This document shows, in pieces, positions 21,392 through 32,188 of a DNA stretch of 64,000 nucleotides (the first letter of the stretch is position 1; each line of letters starts with the position of its first letter). The DNA is from Zarea fungicola. Taxonomy: Eukaryota > Ascomycota > Sordariomycetes > Hypocreales > Cordycipitaceae. Both the position numbers and the translations under genes were made by a program. The notes beneath the pieces were generated by a model, which worked only from the letters and a program-made list of their open reading frames with translations, made no database searches and was not told the origin of the DNA. Location: NCBI GenBank assembly GCA_900169235.1, contig FWCC01000266.1, forward strand, positions 50,885 through 114,884, given 5' to 3'.

Positions 21392-22596
21392 TCATTGGCT
21401 GGCCTCGTAGCGGTCATCCATCTCCTCCTCAGAGTCCACAAGTCCATCGCGAATTCTTGCTCGTCTTTTGGACTTGGCCCAGTCAGCAACTGTCGGGTAG
21501 TCAAGGTGGTAAATGACACAACTCAGTCGGCGGTCCGCCGCATCGTCTGGCAGAGGGGCTCTTTCCCAGCTATCCCTGTAAATACCGGTTTGTGTGATAG
21601 GTTCCTCTGGATCTACTCGATCACGGTTATCTTCATCAGCCCCAAGAGGCAGAGGGCAAGACGCTGCCGTGTCTGCTGGGTCAGAAAGTAGAAAGTCGAG
21701 GTATTCCTTTTTCTGTGTATCCAGTAACTTGCAGATACGATATGTCACGTAATGGCGCTCGGAATGGATGTAGACAGAATCTGGCTGGAATTGTCGTCAG
21801 TTTAATTACAGTACATCACTCTATAATGGCATCATATATTAGCATCGCCATAACTTACATCTTTTTCACCAGCGAGCCGACGGGAGGAAGGGGACACGGT
21901 AACGCGACGATCAAATAAAAGAATGCCGCCAATGATGAAGTTCTCAGCCCAATATCCAATCATATCATCTGAGCCGTTTGGATACTGTTTGTAGTCCCGG
22001 TACCATTTGAGATTGAACCATGTGGGCAATGGCCCGTCTGGTGAGAGAAGCCAAAATAGGTCGTCTGATTTCGGTGGGGTCCAGCTCAAAAGGCCATCAG
22101 TCTCGTGGAAACTCCCGTCTAATAAAGATATTTCGATAGCGATTTGATGGATCGATCTTGATACCAGCTCAATAAGACGTGTGTTGAAAAGCTTCGATCC
22201 TATTGCGGCGCCTTGGTACGCCAACATTGCCTGCATCACTAAGTGAGTAGGGGATGAGAAGCAGCAAAAAAGTATAAGTACCTGTGAATCTAAAGAAAGA
22301 CTTTCAACATCAAAATCGTTTCGGAACTGCTGTAGGCGATCCAAGACCCCTTCACAAAGTTGCTGGTGCACGGTTCGTGATGGGTGCGACTTTGGTAGCG
22401 TCCGTGGTGGATGGCCGTCATTGACCAAGGGCACAGTAGGAACTCCATCAAGAATCTGGGCAAAGATCATTCGAGCGGCATCAGTACTGCAAATATTCTC
22501 AATAGCGCGAGCCAAAGTATCTTTGTGACGGGCTTGTAGGGTGTGAATCTGTCGGGTGAGGTTATGCCGAACATCGTTATCCTGGTTCGCGGCCAT
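21392..22596 (-). CDS. Gene A, copy 2: unnamed fungal family (359 aa)
   Basis: Exons 22596-22282, 22230-21859 and 21784-21392: 315, 372 and 393 nt, exactly as in copy 1, giving the same 359-aa length. Introns are 51 and 74 nt and both conventional (GTACTT/CAG and GTAAGT/CAG), whereas copy 1 uses a GC donor for intron 1. The frame is intact from MAANQDNDVRH to the stop. Conservation is highest in the middle (AMLAYQGAAIGS, DMIGYWAENFIIGG) and at the start of exon 3 (YRICKLLDTQKKEYLDFL). The last 40 residues have diverged and end in an acidic tail (DSEEEMDDRYEASQ). Intact exons and frame argue for retained function, although the neighbouring B copy is broken. Confidence 0.85.
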
Positions 22597-23309
22597 ACTG
22601 AGTGCGGGGAGACAATCGCTAGCTAAGCTGCCTCTGGTGTCTTGTGATGTATTAAACTGGACAACGGGGAGCAGAGGACTTGATCAGTGTTTTCTATCAG
22701 CATGGGGGTAAAGGAAACCCTGAGAATTACACAGTTTCTTTCCCTGGGCTGAGTAAATGATTGACAGGGACAGTGTCAATGGTGAATGGTTGAAAATGAG
22801 TTTGTTGTAGGCGCCCGCGCTAACGCAGGCATCATCAGTTTGCCTACCCTCCGCATCAGGCAGCGCAGGCAGCGCAGGCATCATCAGTTTGCCTACCTCT
22901 CCGCACCAGGCCACTGATTGACTCAGCCCCCGTCTATTCGCGGTCGTGGCGACCAGATATGCAACCCGGCGGAGGTAAATAATAACCGGTGTTTGTTTCA
23001 TCAATGTCAAAACGGATACCGTTCTGCCACCCACGATTTGTTCGAGTCTGCTCTGGGAACTGGACAGTAGGAGTGGATGAGGTAGAGGCACCACACCACA
23101 TCGTGTCGTGATATGGCCTCAAACTGTCTGCCCTAGGCTGATAAGGTCGGCCACAAAACGGGTCCAGCAAGGGGTTTCCAAGAAACACTTTCAATATTTA
23201 TTTTTACAATCTCAAATTTAGTAACAGTTAGTTGCATGCAATTTAATTTAATTAACAATCGCAATGCTTCCAGACATAGCCAAGTATAATCTTGGCTCTT
23301 ATTTAGAGT
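22597..23309. other. Divergent intergenic region of the second unit
   Basis: The A-proximal part is related to the A1/B1 promoter. It also carries a 25-bp direct repeat. On the minus strand, 22934-23194 holds an 86-codon open frame of irregular composition that may be a stray gene fragment. The first exon of B is missing. Confidence 0.5.
22824..22897 (+). repeat. Two copies of a 25-bp direct repeat
   Basis: The unit CGCAGGCATCATCAGTTTGC (continuing CTACC) occurs at 22824-22848 and again at 22873-22897, 49 bp apart, with related CCGCA(T/C)CAGG sequence between and after. Confidence 0.9.
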
Positions 23310-23618
23310 AGAGAGCTTCATTTGGTCATCTCTCTAGCCCACGAGATTGTCCATTACTACCCCAAGACTGATGGCTTGTTTTTTATAGGCTTTAGCTTTC
23401 CTATGAGATTTGCTCAAGGTTCGGCACCAGTTGCACGAGAATCATTAACTTCCCAGTATCGTATGACGCCGATTCGCACCGGCCGCCCGCCCGCCGAAAC
23501 GTCCTCCCGCGGGCCGACAAGAGGCCAGCTAGAAGACCTTAGGTTTCGTGGGCCGCCAGCCAGTGGCTCTTCATCTATGCAGTCAAGATATAACATGCCG
23601 AATGATAGATACCACTGA
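23310..23618 (+). pseudogene. Gene B, copy 2: truncated relic
   Basis: Homology to B1 begins at its LVIxLAHEIVH segment and, after only a few codons and an intron-acceptor-like TATAG, jumps to the exon-3 segment FSFPMRFAQGSAPVARES, running to the C-terminal SSMQSRYNMPNDRYH and stop. The first exon, the N-terminal part of exon 2 and the whole glutamate-rich middle (ESGRFWEELLLGG in B1) are gone. No usable ATG leads this frame. The HEIVH motif itself is kept. I read this as a decayed copy produced with A2 in the tandem duplication and later cut by internal deletion. Confidence 0.8.
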
Positions 23619-24075
23619 GGTCGATTGGCCACATACGCGACCTCTCAGCCGGAATCGCACCCGTATTCTCGCCACTGTCTGTAACTATTTGACTCTGGGT
23701 TTCATAGCCACCGTTGTTGCGCTTGTTCTTCTGGTTCGCTTCCTTTTTCTTGTCTGAATATCATCGCTGGTCCGACCTGAATGGGTTGTTGTACTCGCAC
23801 AGGAGATGTACAGTTCCCGGGTTGTGTTTGTTGTTTTCTTGACTCGCTGGCCTTGCTACTATCACTTTTCGTGTTTGTCTTGTTTGTCTCGTTTATCCTA
23901 TTTTCATTGCTTTTGTTTTTTCTTCACCTTTACCATTGTTATGATACGTATGCTTCAGAGTCTTGTTCGTAGGGTAAGGCTTGCTTTGGCTACACTGTCC
24001 TGTAAGCAAGAACATTCATGAGAAGAATTGACGGCGGCACCATCGGTAGCGTCCACAGTCCCTATCTAAACAGAA

Positions 24076-24118
24076 AAGTGATCCATCACATACTCCACAA
24101 ATGCCAAGATGCCAGAGT
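24076..24118 (+). repeat. Duplication-edge repeat, right copy
   Basis: Counterpart of 21221-21263, about 460 bp after the B2 stop codon. It marks the right end of the second unit. Confidence 0.75.
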
Positions 24119-25451
24119 TGCTACTCTTTTGTGAATGATACTTTGTAAAAAGGGTCCCAATTCTGAAGACTGAAGGCAAGTGGAGTGAGCTGAGGCACAC
24201 GGAAAGTTCCATTGCAGCCGGCGTGGGCTTGGCTGGCGCTATTGTTTGCATGGGGGAAAATGAGGACGCAATTGTTGAGATTAACTGGTCGGTGTCTCCG
24301 CTTCATGACTCTGCCCTGGTTTCGGGAATAAGAAAAAAAAAAGAGGTTGACAATGTGTGAATATATTGCGTACGTTGACGGATTGCACTTGGCAATGCCA
24401 AGTCTCGGAAGGTATGCCCTTGGAAAGCAAACTCTCTGCCCTTGGCACTTGTCTGGGCGATCGCCAAGTCCATGCATGGCATGTCCTTCTTCGCCACGTT
24501 GTTCCCGGGGCTTTGCGACAGGATGTAAATCTCTGGATCTACTAGCGTGGCGGTTTTCCAGCTGCAGCATCCTCATTCTCAGCTCACTTTAATTATCCCC
24601 GCAATAACTTTGAGAGAATGCAAAAGGACGGGGCGGAACATGCTTCCGACGGTTTATTCGAATGAGCAACTGTTTTTGGTTATTCAGCTGCCATCCAGGC
24701 AAGTTGTCAAGCTGAAAGAGGACGAGGCGTTAGCTGTGCAGGGACTTGAGACTCGGCAAATGCGGCAGCTCGAATAGCGGCCGTCGAAAGAAATAGCCTT
24801 GGCCGTCCTCGGCGATCTGCACCCTGCATTTCCAAGAGCAGGCTGTGTCCGAGCCTCCTGGTGTAACTGGAGCCCAACCGAAATGGAACTACTCACTAGT
24901 CCAGCTCGGTAATGAGGGCCCTTGGCACGATTTCTTCATCCAGCTACGGTGTGTGCAGAAGCCTGAATGGTCTTGGCGACAGGTCTAGAATTAGAGACAG
25001 GTCTGTGTGCGATTTTCGGATCTGTTCGTTTCTCTTCAGGCTCGTTTCCTTGCGGCATTCGCGCCTCATCCAGCTAGCCACGTTCTCCGTCTGTCCTTTA
25101 AATTCTTTAATCCGTGCGGAGCCGGTGGATGCGACGGCCAACTTGCTCGGTTTTCCGAAGGGCAAGGGCTTGCTTCCTGCTTCGGAATCTCACGCGGCAG
25201 ATTTGTTTGGGTGCGACAGGCACGACCAGTTCAACGCGTGTCCCACTACCTACGGCCCGTAAAAGCAGTTTAATAATACCCAATCGCCCACCCACTGCGA
25301 GTTAATAAAACCAGTATTTCTTTCTTACATGTGGTCCCCGAGTGGGCCAATACTGCTGTAGTCCGTATACATCCGTGTCTAGCGCAGCCCATGTCAAGGG
25401 GATGGTCCGCTGGTGGCGTGTTGAAGGAAGCACTTGTATCCACAGTTGTCC

Positions 25452-25460
25452 TTATCAGAT
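25452..25460 (-). promoter_or_regulatory. SreA-type GATA site ATCTGATAA (inverted)
   Basis: Reads TTATCAGAT on the plus strand, a perfect reverse-complement match to ATCWGATAA, the extended GATA element recognised by iron-responsive fungal GATA repressors of the SreA/Urbs1/Fep1 group. It lies about 590 bp upstream of the siderophore-transporter ATG. Confidence 0.7.
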
Positions 25461-25481
25461 GATCAAGATAATTTTCTCAGG

Positions 25482-25490
25482 ATCTGATAA
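25482..25490 (+). promoter_or_regulatory. SreA-type GATA site ATCTGATAA
   Basis: Second perfect match to ATCWGATAA, 21 bp from the first and in opposite orientation, about 560 bp upstream of the transporter ATG. Paired sites are usual in promoters repressed by SreA-type factors when iron is plentiful. Confidence 0.75.
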
Positions 25491-26012
25491 GAAAATTTTC
25501 ATCAACGCTGCTAAACAGCAGCAAAGAACAGGCAGGAGATCGAGAAAATCTTCGATTCTGTGATCAGCGTGTATGTAGCAAGTTGGGACCATGATCTTGG
25601 CCTTCCTTCCAACTCATGTCGTGAAAATGCCTCGGATTATGTCGGCTACTCCTCACCCAGCAAGGATCTCTGCTCTAGTGTCTGGCTAGAGGTTTTCGGC
25701 CCCCTCAACGATGTGGATCTAATCAGTTGCGAGACGACAAAAGGACGAAGAAAAAGTGTACTCTTCTTGGCAATATGTCGAAACTAATCACAGCTGTGGC
25801 CCCCCGTAAACGGCGGCGGGTTCCCCTCCTGTCCATTTTTTTCCTTGCTCAAGTCGTCTTCCCTGTAGGTAGTCGACCGCCTCGTTTTTAATTTTATTAT
25901 TTCGCGCACACCACCTTTCTTGTTTAGTCCGTTTAGCCGTACATGTGTGTGTGTGCCGGGATTTGCAAGAGTAGTGTTTATCTTTTTTTCCGATCAGCGT
26001 TTTCCGTCACTT

Positions 26013-26018
26013 TATAAA
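26013..26018 (+). promoter_or_regulatory. TATA box
   Basis: TATAAA lies 30 bp before the ATG of the siderophore transporter. This is close, so the leader may be short or the TATA may serve as a secondary element. Confidence 0.4.
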
Positions 26019-26047
26019 GGCTGGCGATCGTCTCATACCCCCCCATC

Positions 26048-28235
26048 ATGGCGCGTGGTTCCGTCTCTCAACCTCCTCTCCCTCCCTCTGCGCCTGCTTC
26101 GGACGAAAGCACGCATCTGCTTGTGAAGCATACACTATCGTCGTACGCTCCAGAATCCAGCAGAAGCAGCGACACAATGCCTCCGCAGCCATCTCCCGCC
26201 GCCGACTACGGTACCGTCCAACATGGCAGTGACGTCGAAGCGGCCAAGCACCACTCCGACGACGAGGCGCGTGAGGTTGGTCCAGACGGCGTCGCGTCCG
26301 AGACAAGCTCCGTCCATATGCAGGAAGGTGTGAGGCAGGTCGAGGCCATCACCACTGTTTGGTCCAAGCAGACTATGATTATCGTGTTTGTTCTGTATGT
26401 GCGAGTCCTTCAACTGTCCCCAACTTGCGTTTTGGTGTGCGACGGCACTGACACCTAGCCTAGCCTGTACCTTGTCAGCTTCATTGACACCCTGCTTCAG
26501 AGTGTACAGGGAGCGCTCAGCCCTTACATCACGTCAAGCTTGAACTCCCATGGTCTTCTTGGTGTCACCGACATCTTGGCCACGATTCTCGGCGGCGTCT
26601 GCAACCTTGCCATTGCCAAGGTTATCGATATTTGGGGCCGTGTAGAGGGCTTTGCTGTCATGATTCTTTTCATTATTCTCGGAATGATTATGAAGGCTGC
26701 GTGTATCAACATTGAGATGTACACTGCCGCAAACACAATCTACTGGGTAGGTAACAAATGTTCGATCCGCAGTGACGAGGCATGGGGATGAAAAAGTCAA
26801 TGGCACGCTAACTCTTAAAAAAAAACAGGTCGGCCATATTGGTATGCAATACGTTATTCAAATCATATACGCCGACATGTCGACGCTGCGCAATCGAATC
26901 ATCCTCTTTGGCTTGCTGAGCCTGCCCAGCATTGCTGCGACCTTTGGCGGTCCCAAGATTGCGGACCTCTTCTACACACACTCCAACTTTCGCTGGGCAT
27001 TTGGCGCCTTTTGCATTATTCTGCCCGTCTTTGCGGCGCCTGTCGTGGCCATCTTCATTCTCAGCAAGCGCAAGGCCAAGGCCGAGGGGAAGCTGCCGGA
27101 CAGGGTCAAGACGCGCTCCGCCCTCGAGTCGGTCAAGTACTACTTCGTCGAATTTGATGGTAAGTCTCCAAAGCAACCATAAGCGAGCTTTGCTCCTTGT
27201 ATCATATTTCAATGCTAAATTGTGCAAATGTAATAGTTGTCGGCATGTTCCTCACCATCTTTGGCTGGAGTCTTCTGCTTCTCCCCTTCAACTTGGTCAA
27301 TACAGCTCCCCATGGATGGAAGACTGGGTACATCATTGCCATGATTGTTCTTGGAGTTGTCCTTCTCGCACTTTTCGTCATTTGGGAAAGATACTTTGCT
27401 ACGGTTCAGTACTTTCCTTTCAAGTACCTCAAGGACAGAACCATTCTCGGCGCATGCCTTCTCTATGGCTTCATGTTCTTGTCCATCTTCACGTGGGACA
27501 CGTACTACTACTCCTACCTTATGGTTGTCAACAACCTAAGCATTGTCAATGCTAGCTACACCCTAAACGCCTTTTCGTTGATGTCTTCCTTCATCTCGCC
27601 CCTCACTGGAGTGTACGTACCAATACCGTACCGAAATACCCGCCACGTTTTCTAACATGCATTTTAGTTTAATCCGATACGTCGGTTACTTCAAGTGGCC
27701 CTCCATTGCCATGACGCCCTTTGCCGTTCTTGGCACCGCGCTGCTCATCTACTTCCGACACCCATCCTCCCACGTCGGCTACCTCGTCATGTGCCAGCTC
27801 TTCAACGGCCTGTACTCTGGTGTGTGGGCAATGACGGCCCAGCTCGCCATCATGGCCAGCGTCAGCCACCAGGAGATTGCCGTGGCGATTGCGCTCTTTG
27901 GCCTCTTTGGCTCCATCGGCGCCGCCGTCGGTCAGGCCATTGCCGGTGCCCTCTGGACCAACGTCCTGCCCTCGCAGCTCCTCAAGAACCTGCCCGACGA
28001 GCTCAAGAACCAGACCACGGCCATCTACAGCGACATTACCGTGCAGCTCGGCTTCCCGGTGGGCACCCCGGCGCGCGACGCCATTATCGCCTCGTACGGA
28101 CATGTCCAGCGCCTCATGGTCATTGCTGGCTGTGCCTTTTTGCCGGTTTGCATCGCCTGCCTGTTCATGTGGAGGAACATCAACGTCAACACGGTTGATG
28201 CCAAGAACCGTCGCAAGCAAGCCAATGTTTTCTAA
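26048..28235 (+). CDS. Siderophore-iron transporter, MFS (SIT/ARN family)
   Basis: Five exons (26048-26394, 26464-26746, 26829-27159, 27237-27612, 27668-28235) give 634 aa. All four introns are GT-AG and keep frame. A polar N-terminal tail of about 105 residues is followed by hydrophobic segments consistent with the 14-TM layout of fungal siderophore importers, which carry Fe(III)-siderophore complexes across the plasma membrane by proton symport. Family features seen are YLVSFIDTLLQSVQGALSPY in TM1, ATILGGVCNLAIAKVIDIWG, YWVGHIGMQYVIQIIYADMS, TWDTYYYSYLMVVNNLSI and the late loop SHQEIAVAIALFGLFGSIGA. The long luminal loop with LKNLPDELKNQTT near the C terminus is also typical. The two ATCTGATAA sites upstream suggest iron repression. 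The cargo siderophore cannot be told. Confidence 0.9.
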
Positions 28236-29177
28236 AAGCCTCGACTGCAAAATACATGACCAAAAATAGTAATGGCGTGCGGTTTGTGTGCATGCACAAG
28301 AAAAAGCAAAAAGACGGTACTTGCCGCATCGATGGATTCTTTTTATTCTTAGACGAGCGAATGTTTATGAAGGCAAATATGATGTAGTAATTTCAGCCAT
28401 CTTTATACATTGAACTTAAGCTTGATATTTTAATTCAAACTATTATCATCAAGCGCGATGAAGCTGGAATTTACATGAAATGTACATCAAAGCACACCAA
28501 GGACTTGCTTAATCGCCAAAGTCCCGATGCATAATCGTGGCCAATTCAGCTTGACACATTTCGAGGGAAAAGTATTGCGTGTCCATTAGAAATAATATGT
28601 CGGTTTTAGACTTTGGCGTCTCTCGTGGCTGCGTTGGCGCTGCCGTTGGGCTCACCGACATGCTGATCTCCTGAGTGCTGGCGGCGGCTGAGACCAGTGG
28701 GTGCTGCGAGGCGCGACCCTGGCTGAGAGCACACGTATACCGCCGCGCTGATGTTGGGCTGAAATAGAGAAGTCTCTGGTCCAATGTAGTTAATATGTTG
28801 ATTCAATGTAGAATTTTGCTGCCAAGGCACTGCGGACATGCTACATGTAGCATTGAGCGGTGGTGCATGGTAGCGTGTAAGTCGCCAGCTCGACGTGCTA
28901 GATTTCGGGTACGATGCTTTACAATCACAATCAAATTTTAAAATCAGTAGATGATTTGAGTCAACAGTGTATTGGTATTAATTTTGACTCTGAATTTTTA
29001 GACAGTCTATCTATGAGCTTGGCATTGTATGCCCCCAAAACATTCCAAAAAAAGAAAATAACATTCGACCAGGTCAATAAGCCCTTGGCATGCATCAAGT
29101 CCCAGATCATTACAACGCATTTGTTTTCAGTGCTGCAGATGGACCCCTTCATTATAGTACACCGTTTTTTGGACCCT
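28236..29177. other. Intergenic, no supported gene
   Basis: 3' flanks of two convergent genes. A 91-codon minus-strand open frame (28509-28784) has no domain or supporting context. Confidence 0.4.
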
Positions 29178-29642
29178 TTACAGCATGGCAACGGCAGCAG
29201 CGAAACCAGCGACGGGGACAAAGTACTTGGCACCAGTGTTGGGCGCAGCGTTGGGCGAGGGCGAGGAGCCACTGCCGGTGGTCTTGCTGCCGCCCGAGCC
29301 GCTGGAGCCAGTGGCGCTGCCGCCACCGCCAGCGACGCCGCTCACGACGGAAGAGGATGCCGTGGCGAGGGTGGAGGAGACCTGGGAGACGGTGCTGGAC
29401 AGGGAGGAGCCGACACCACCGGTGGTCGATGTGGGAGCGGTAGACAGGCCGGTGGACGAGCCGACGGACAAGTCGGAGCCGGTGGTGCTGGTGCCGGTGC
29501 TTGTGGGCAGGATGCTGGAGAGGATGTTGCTAGCGGAGCTGATGATGTCGCCGGCGGAGGAGGTCAGGCTGGGGACGGGGTTCTGCTCCTGCTGGGCGAG
29601 AACGGTGGCGGCAAGGCCGAGGAGGACTGCGGAGTACTTCAT
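29178..29642 (-). CDS. GPI-anchored Ser/Thr-rich cell-wall protein (154 aa)
   Basis: Single exon. It begins with a signal peptide, MKYSAVLLGLAATVLAQQ, and ends with a hydrophobic tail (YFVPVAGFAAAVAML) after a small-residue region (PNAAPNTGA) suitable for GPI attachment. The mature part is almost wholly Ser, Thr, Gly, Ala and Val (SSTVSQVSSTLATASSSV, GGGGSATGSSGSGGSKTTG), expected to be heavily O-mannosylated, with no cysteines. Proteins of this make-up sit in the cell wall or on the plasma membrane and affect surface properties. No specific function follows from the sequence. The plus strand also has a long GC-rich open frame here, which is a shadow. Confidence 0.85.
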   Translation of the reverse strand: MKYSAVLLGLAATVLAQQEQNPVPSLTSSAGDIISSASNILSSILPTSTGTSTTGSDLSVGSSTGLSTAPTSTTGGVGSSLSSTVSQVSSTLATASSSVVSGVAGGGGSATGSSGSGGSKTTGSGSSPSPNAAPNTGAKYFVPVAGFAAAVAML

Positions 29643-32188
29643 TATGACTTTTGGGGGTTGTGTGATTGGTTGATTATATGTGCAAGATTGTATAAAACGA
29701 TTGTGGTTTGGTTGGTATTAGAATTGAACTGAGTTGAACTGAGTTGTAAGAGAACGACGTGAGATAGGAAGGAGAATTGGATAGGTTGGGAGGAAAAGGA
29801 AGGGGCTTTATAAATTGCAACTACAATGGGTGTACGTACGCATGGCGTATTTTGCCTTGCTTCTCTCTATCCCGCCATTTTTCCTATCCCTGGCACAATG
29901 AGCCAGTCGCGTTGACGCCAGGCAAAACGAAGAGCTGATCTGTTACTAGGCTAGGACACATTGTGGTCCCAGTGGCTGTTTGAACCAGAGCGTGGAACGA
30001 GATACACAGGAGGATCGGCATGTATGCGTACCACACCAGTCTTGCCGGCAACAAAACAAAGAAAAAAATGGAACACTGAGAACCCTTGTCAACTAGGATT
30101 GCTGGTTTCTTTTTCTCTCCTTTTTTTTGCTTACTCAATTGCTCCGGGAATATCGCCGGGAGCCGCGCAACCGTTGTTGGGTGTGTGTGTCTTCTTTCTC
30201 GGCTACTTTTGTATTTGACTGAATGAGGCAAGTCACTCTACCCATCACTTGTTGGCGGGTCGTTCCTAGAGCTGAGCACTGCAGAATGAAGCAGTGCATG
30301 TCACTACTACAGGCTAGTTAACTTTTGCGAGCTAGCTCACAGCGGTCGCCAAGTTTGAGGTTCTATGAAAGCTAGCCTCCGGGGCTTCTTGTGCCCGCCA
30401 CCGATCGATTCGTTACAACCCAAGGTGCCTAGGGTGCCTGGCCGTTGTAAGTCTTGGGCCACGGGTGACTTGTCTCTGGTCTCGTGGCAATGCTTAAATT
30501 AATCGGTGAAGGCTTGTCTCAGTGTATCCAAATTGTCTCACAACATTGAGACTGCTGCTGCTCATAATAAGGTAACCCTGAATATCCAGAGGCATCCCAA
30601 GCACCCTCGAAAAAACGATATGAACAACAGGCCTATCCCGCACTGCAAAAAGATAAGACAGTGGCGACAGCTTGCGAAGTGACGTTTCATGTCCCCACCC
30701 ACGCCTCCATTTTCAATCCGCTGAGGCAGCGGCGGTTTTCGCCGGGCCAACGTACAATTGCAGGCGGCAAGTGGCTGTAGTAATCTATTCTTATCACTTT
30801 TAAATGGGCTATTGTGGGTAAGTTGACCTGGTCTGTTGGCAGAATCAAGCTTTTGTTTATCATGACACATTAAGCGGAGCGAAGTGCGTTGTGTCGTCAT
30901 GATTACAGCCAAAGACGAATAAAGCAGCGCATATTGTAACAGATTTATTAAACCTTGCAATCAAAGGCTCCATTTGGCAACTGGTAAATTACCAAACTGA
31001 CAACCGAGATGAATTCCGGCGCAGTGTCCAGGTGGTTCCTTTGCTAAGGTTTGATAGTCTGGCGGCAAGGGTACACGATTAGCCTGAATTGGCCAGTGCA
31101 ACGGCTGATCTGATCCTGTCCGTGTACGGAGTACGGAGTAGCGTCGTGGCAAGCTGGGTATCTCCAATGAACACCAGCAAAGAACAGTTGTTGGTTTCTT
31201 TGCATTCCTCCCTCTACCTTTGAGCAATAACGGTGGCAAAAAATGCATCGCCATCTAGATAACTTGACCGTTATTTTTTTAGTCGCTGTAAGGAGTTATC
31301 TAAGTGGCATTATGCTGGGGTCCATCCAAGCTAATGAAGCTGCCTTCGCATGCTCATATTAATGGAAGACATGTCCGATGCAACGCAATTGGAGTCTCAG
31401 GCTAACGCTCGGTGTATCAATGCACTATATCATGTTTAATATCGGGAACCTCTTCCTTGTAGAATGATTTGTTTTTGTTTTTTCTTGTGTCGTTGCAACC
31501 CCCCACGCTGGATGACGGCCAGTTATAGCAGAGGCATATTGTAGTGCTTGAGCTTTGCCTCCTTGGTACCACCGAAAATATCCCCGTGCTATGCCCCTGA
31601 AGCGTTTTCCTGCTTCAGGCGTACTGGTACAGTGGGGGGGACAAAAGTCACTCACTGTAGGCTTATCATTTCCGTTCTAGTAGCCGGCTTGGGACGATGG
31701 TGTGATCTTTGACTCGGATTGGCATGCTTGAGTCGATCGTCCTCCACTTTTGACGAGTGCACTGCCACCCGTCCCCCAGTCTAGAACAAAGGTACAAGTG
31801 GCGACAACAGGGAGATGCAAATGAGGATCACTAGCGAACCTAGCACCTGGAAATGAATATCAAGGAGGCATTACAAGAAAAGGGGGGACGATCACTAAAA
31901 AATCGATTGCATTAAAATTTCAGTTCGTTTCATCTTGCATATATAAAAATAGAAACTTGAGTAAATTTCCTTCCATCCACTCGCGTAGTCGTAGCTGGTA
32001 TATTGTTAGTATGGCACGCATATCGTGACACACGTGTGAGCACACTTTAAATGGCAATGCATTGTCGCCTGATAGCCTCAGCCAACTCAATATCAGAGCA
32101 TTAAAATTAAAAAATATATACAAAGAAAAAATAAAACTTTTTTTTTGGAAATCAATTTGGCATTGTTTCTCCCTTTTCACACTTGTTC
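29643..32188. other. Gene-free region, 2.5 kb
   Basis: Contains the promoter of the GPI-protein gene, a TACGGAGTACGGAGTA direct repeat at 31125-31140 and several unsupported open frames. No gene, RNA or mobile element was recognised. Confidence 0.4.
31125..31140. repeat. Short TACGGAG tandem repeat
   Basis: TACGGAGTACGGAGTA, two overlapping copies of TACGGAGTA. Its complement TACTCCGTA also occurs singly near 10939. Confidence 0.7.

Larger units (their letters stand above)
23619..26047. other. Gene-free region and siderophore-transporter promoter
   Basis: The left end is the duplicated 3' flank (to 24118). From 24120 to about 25300 only short unsupported open frames occur. The right end is the upstream region of the transporter with two GATA-factor sites and a TATA box. 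Confidence 0.5.

Noticed and set aside
28509..28784. 91-codon minus-strand open frame beside the siderophore transporter
   Set aside because: No domain or signal peptide; lies in a 3' flank.
29643..32188. Possible transposon or gene in the 2.5-kb gap
   Set aside because: No transposase, reverse-transcriptase motif or terminal repeats could be seen by eye.
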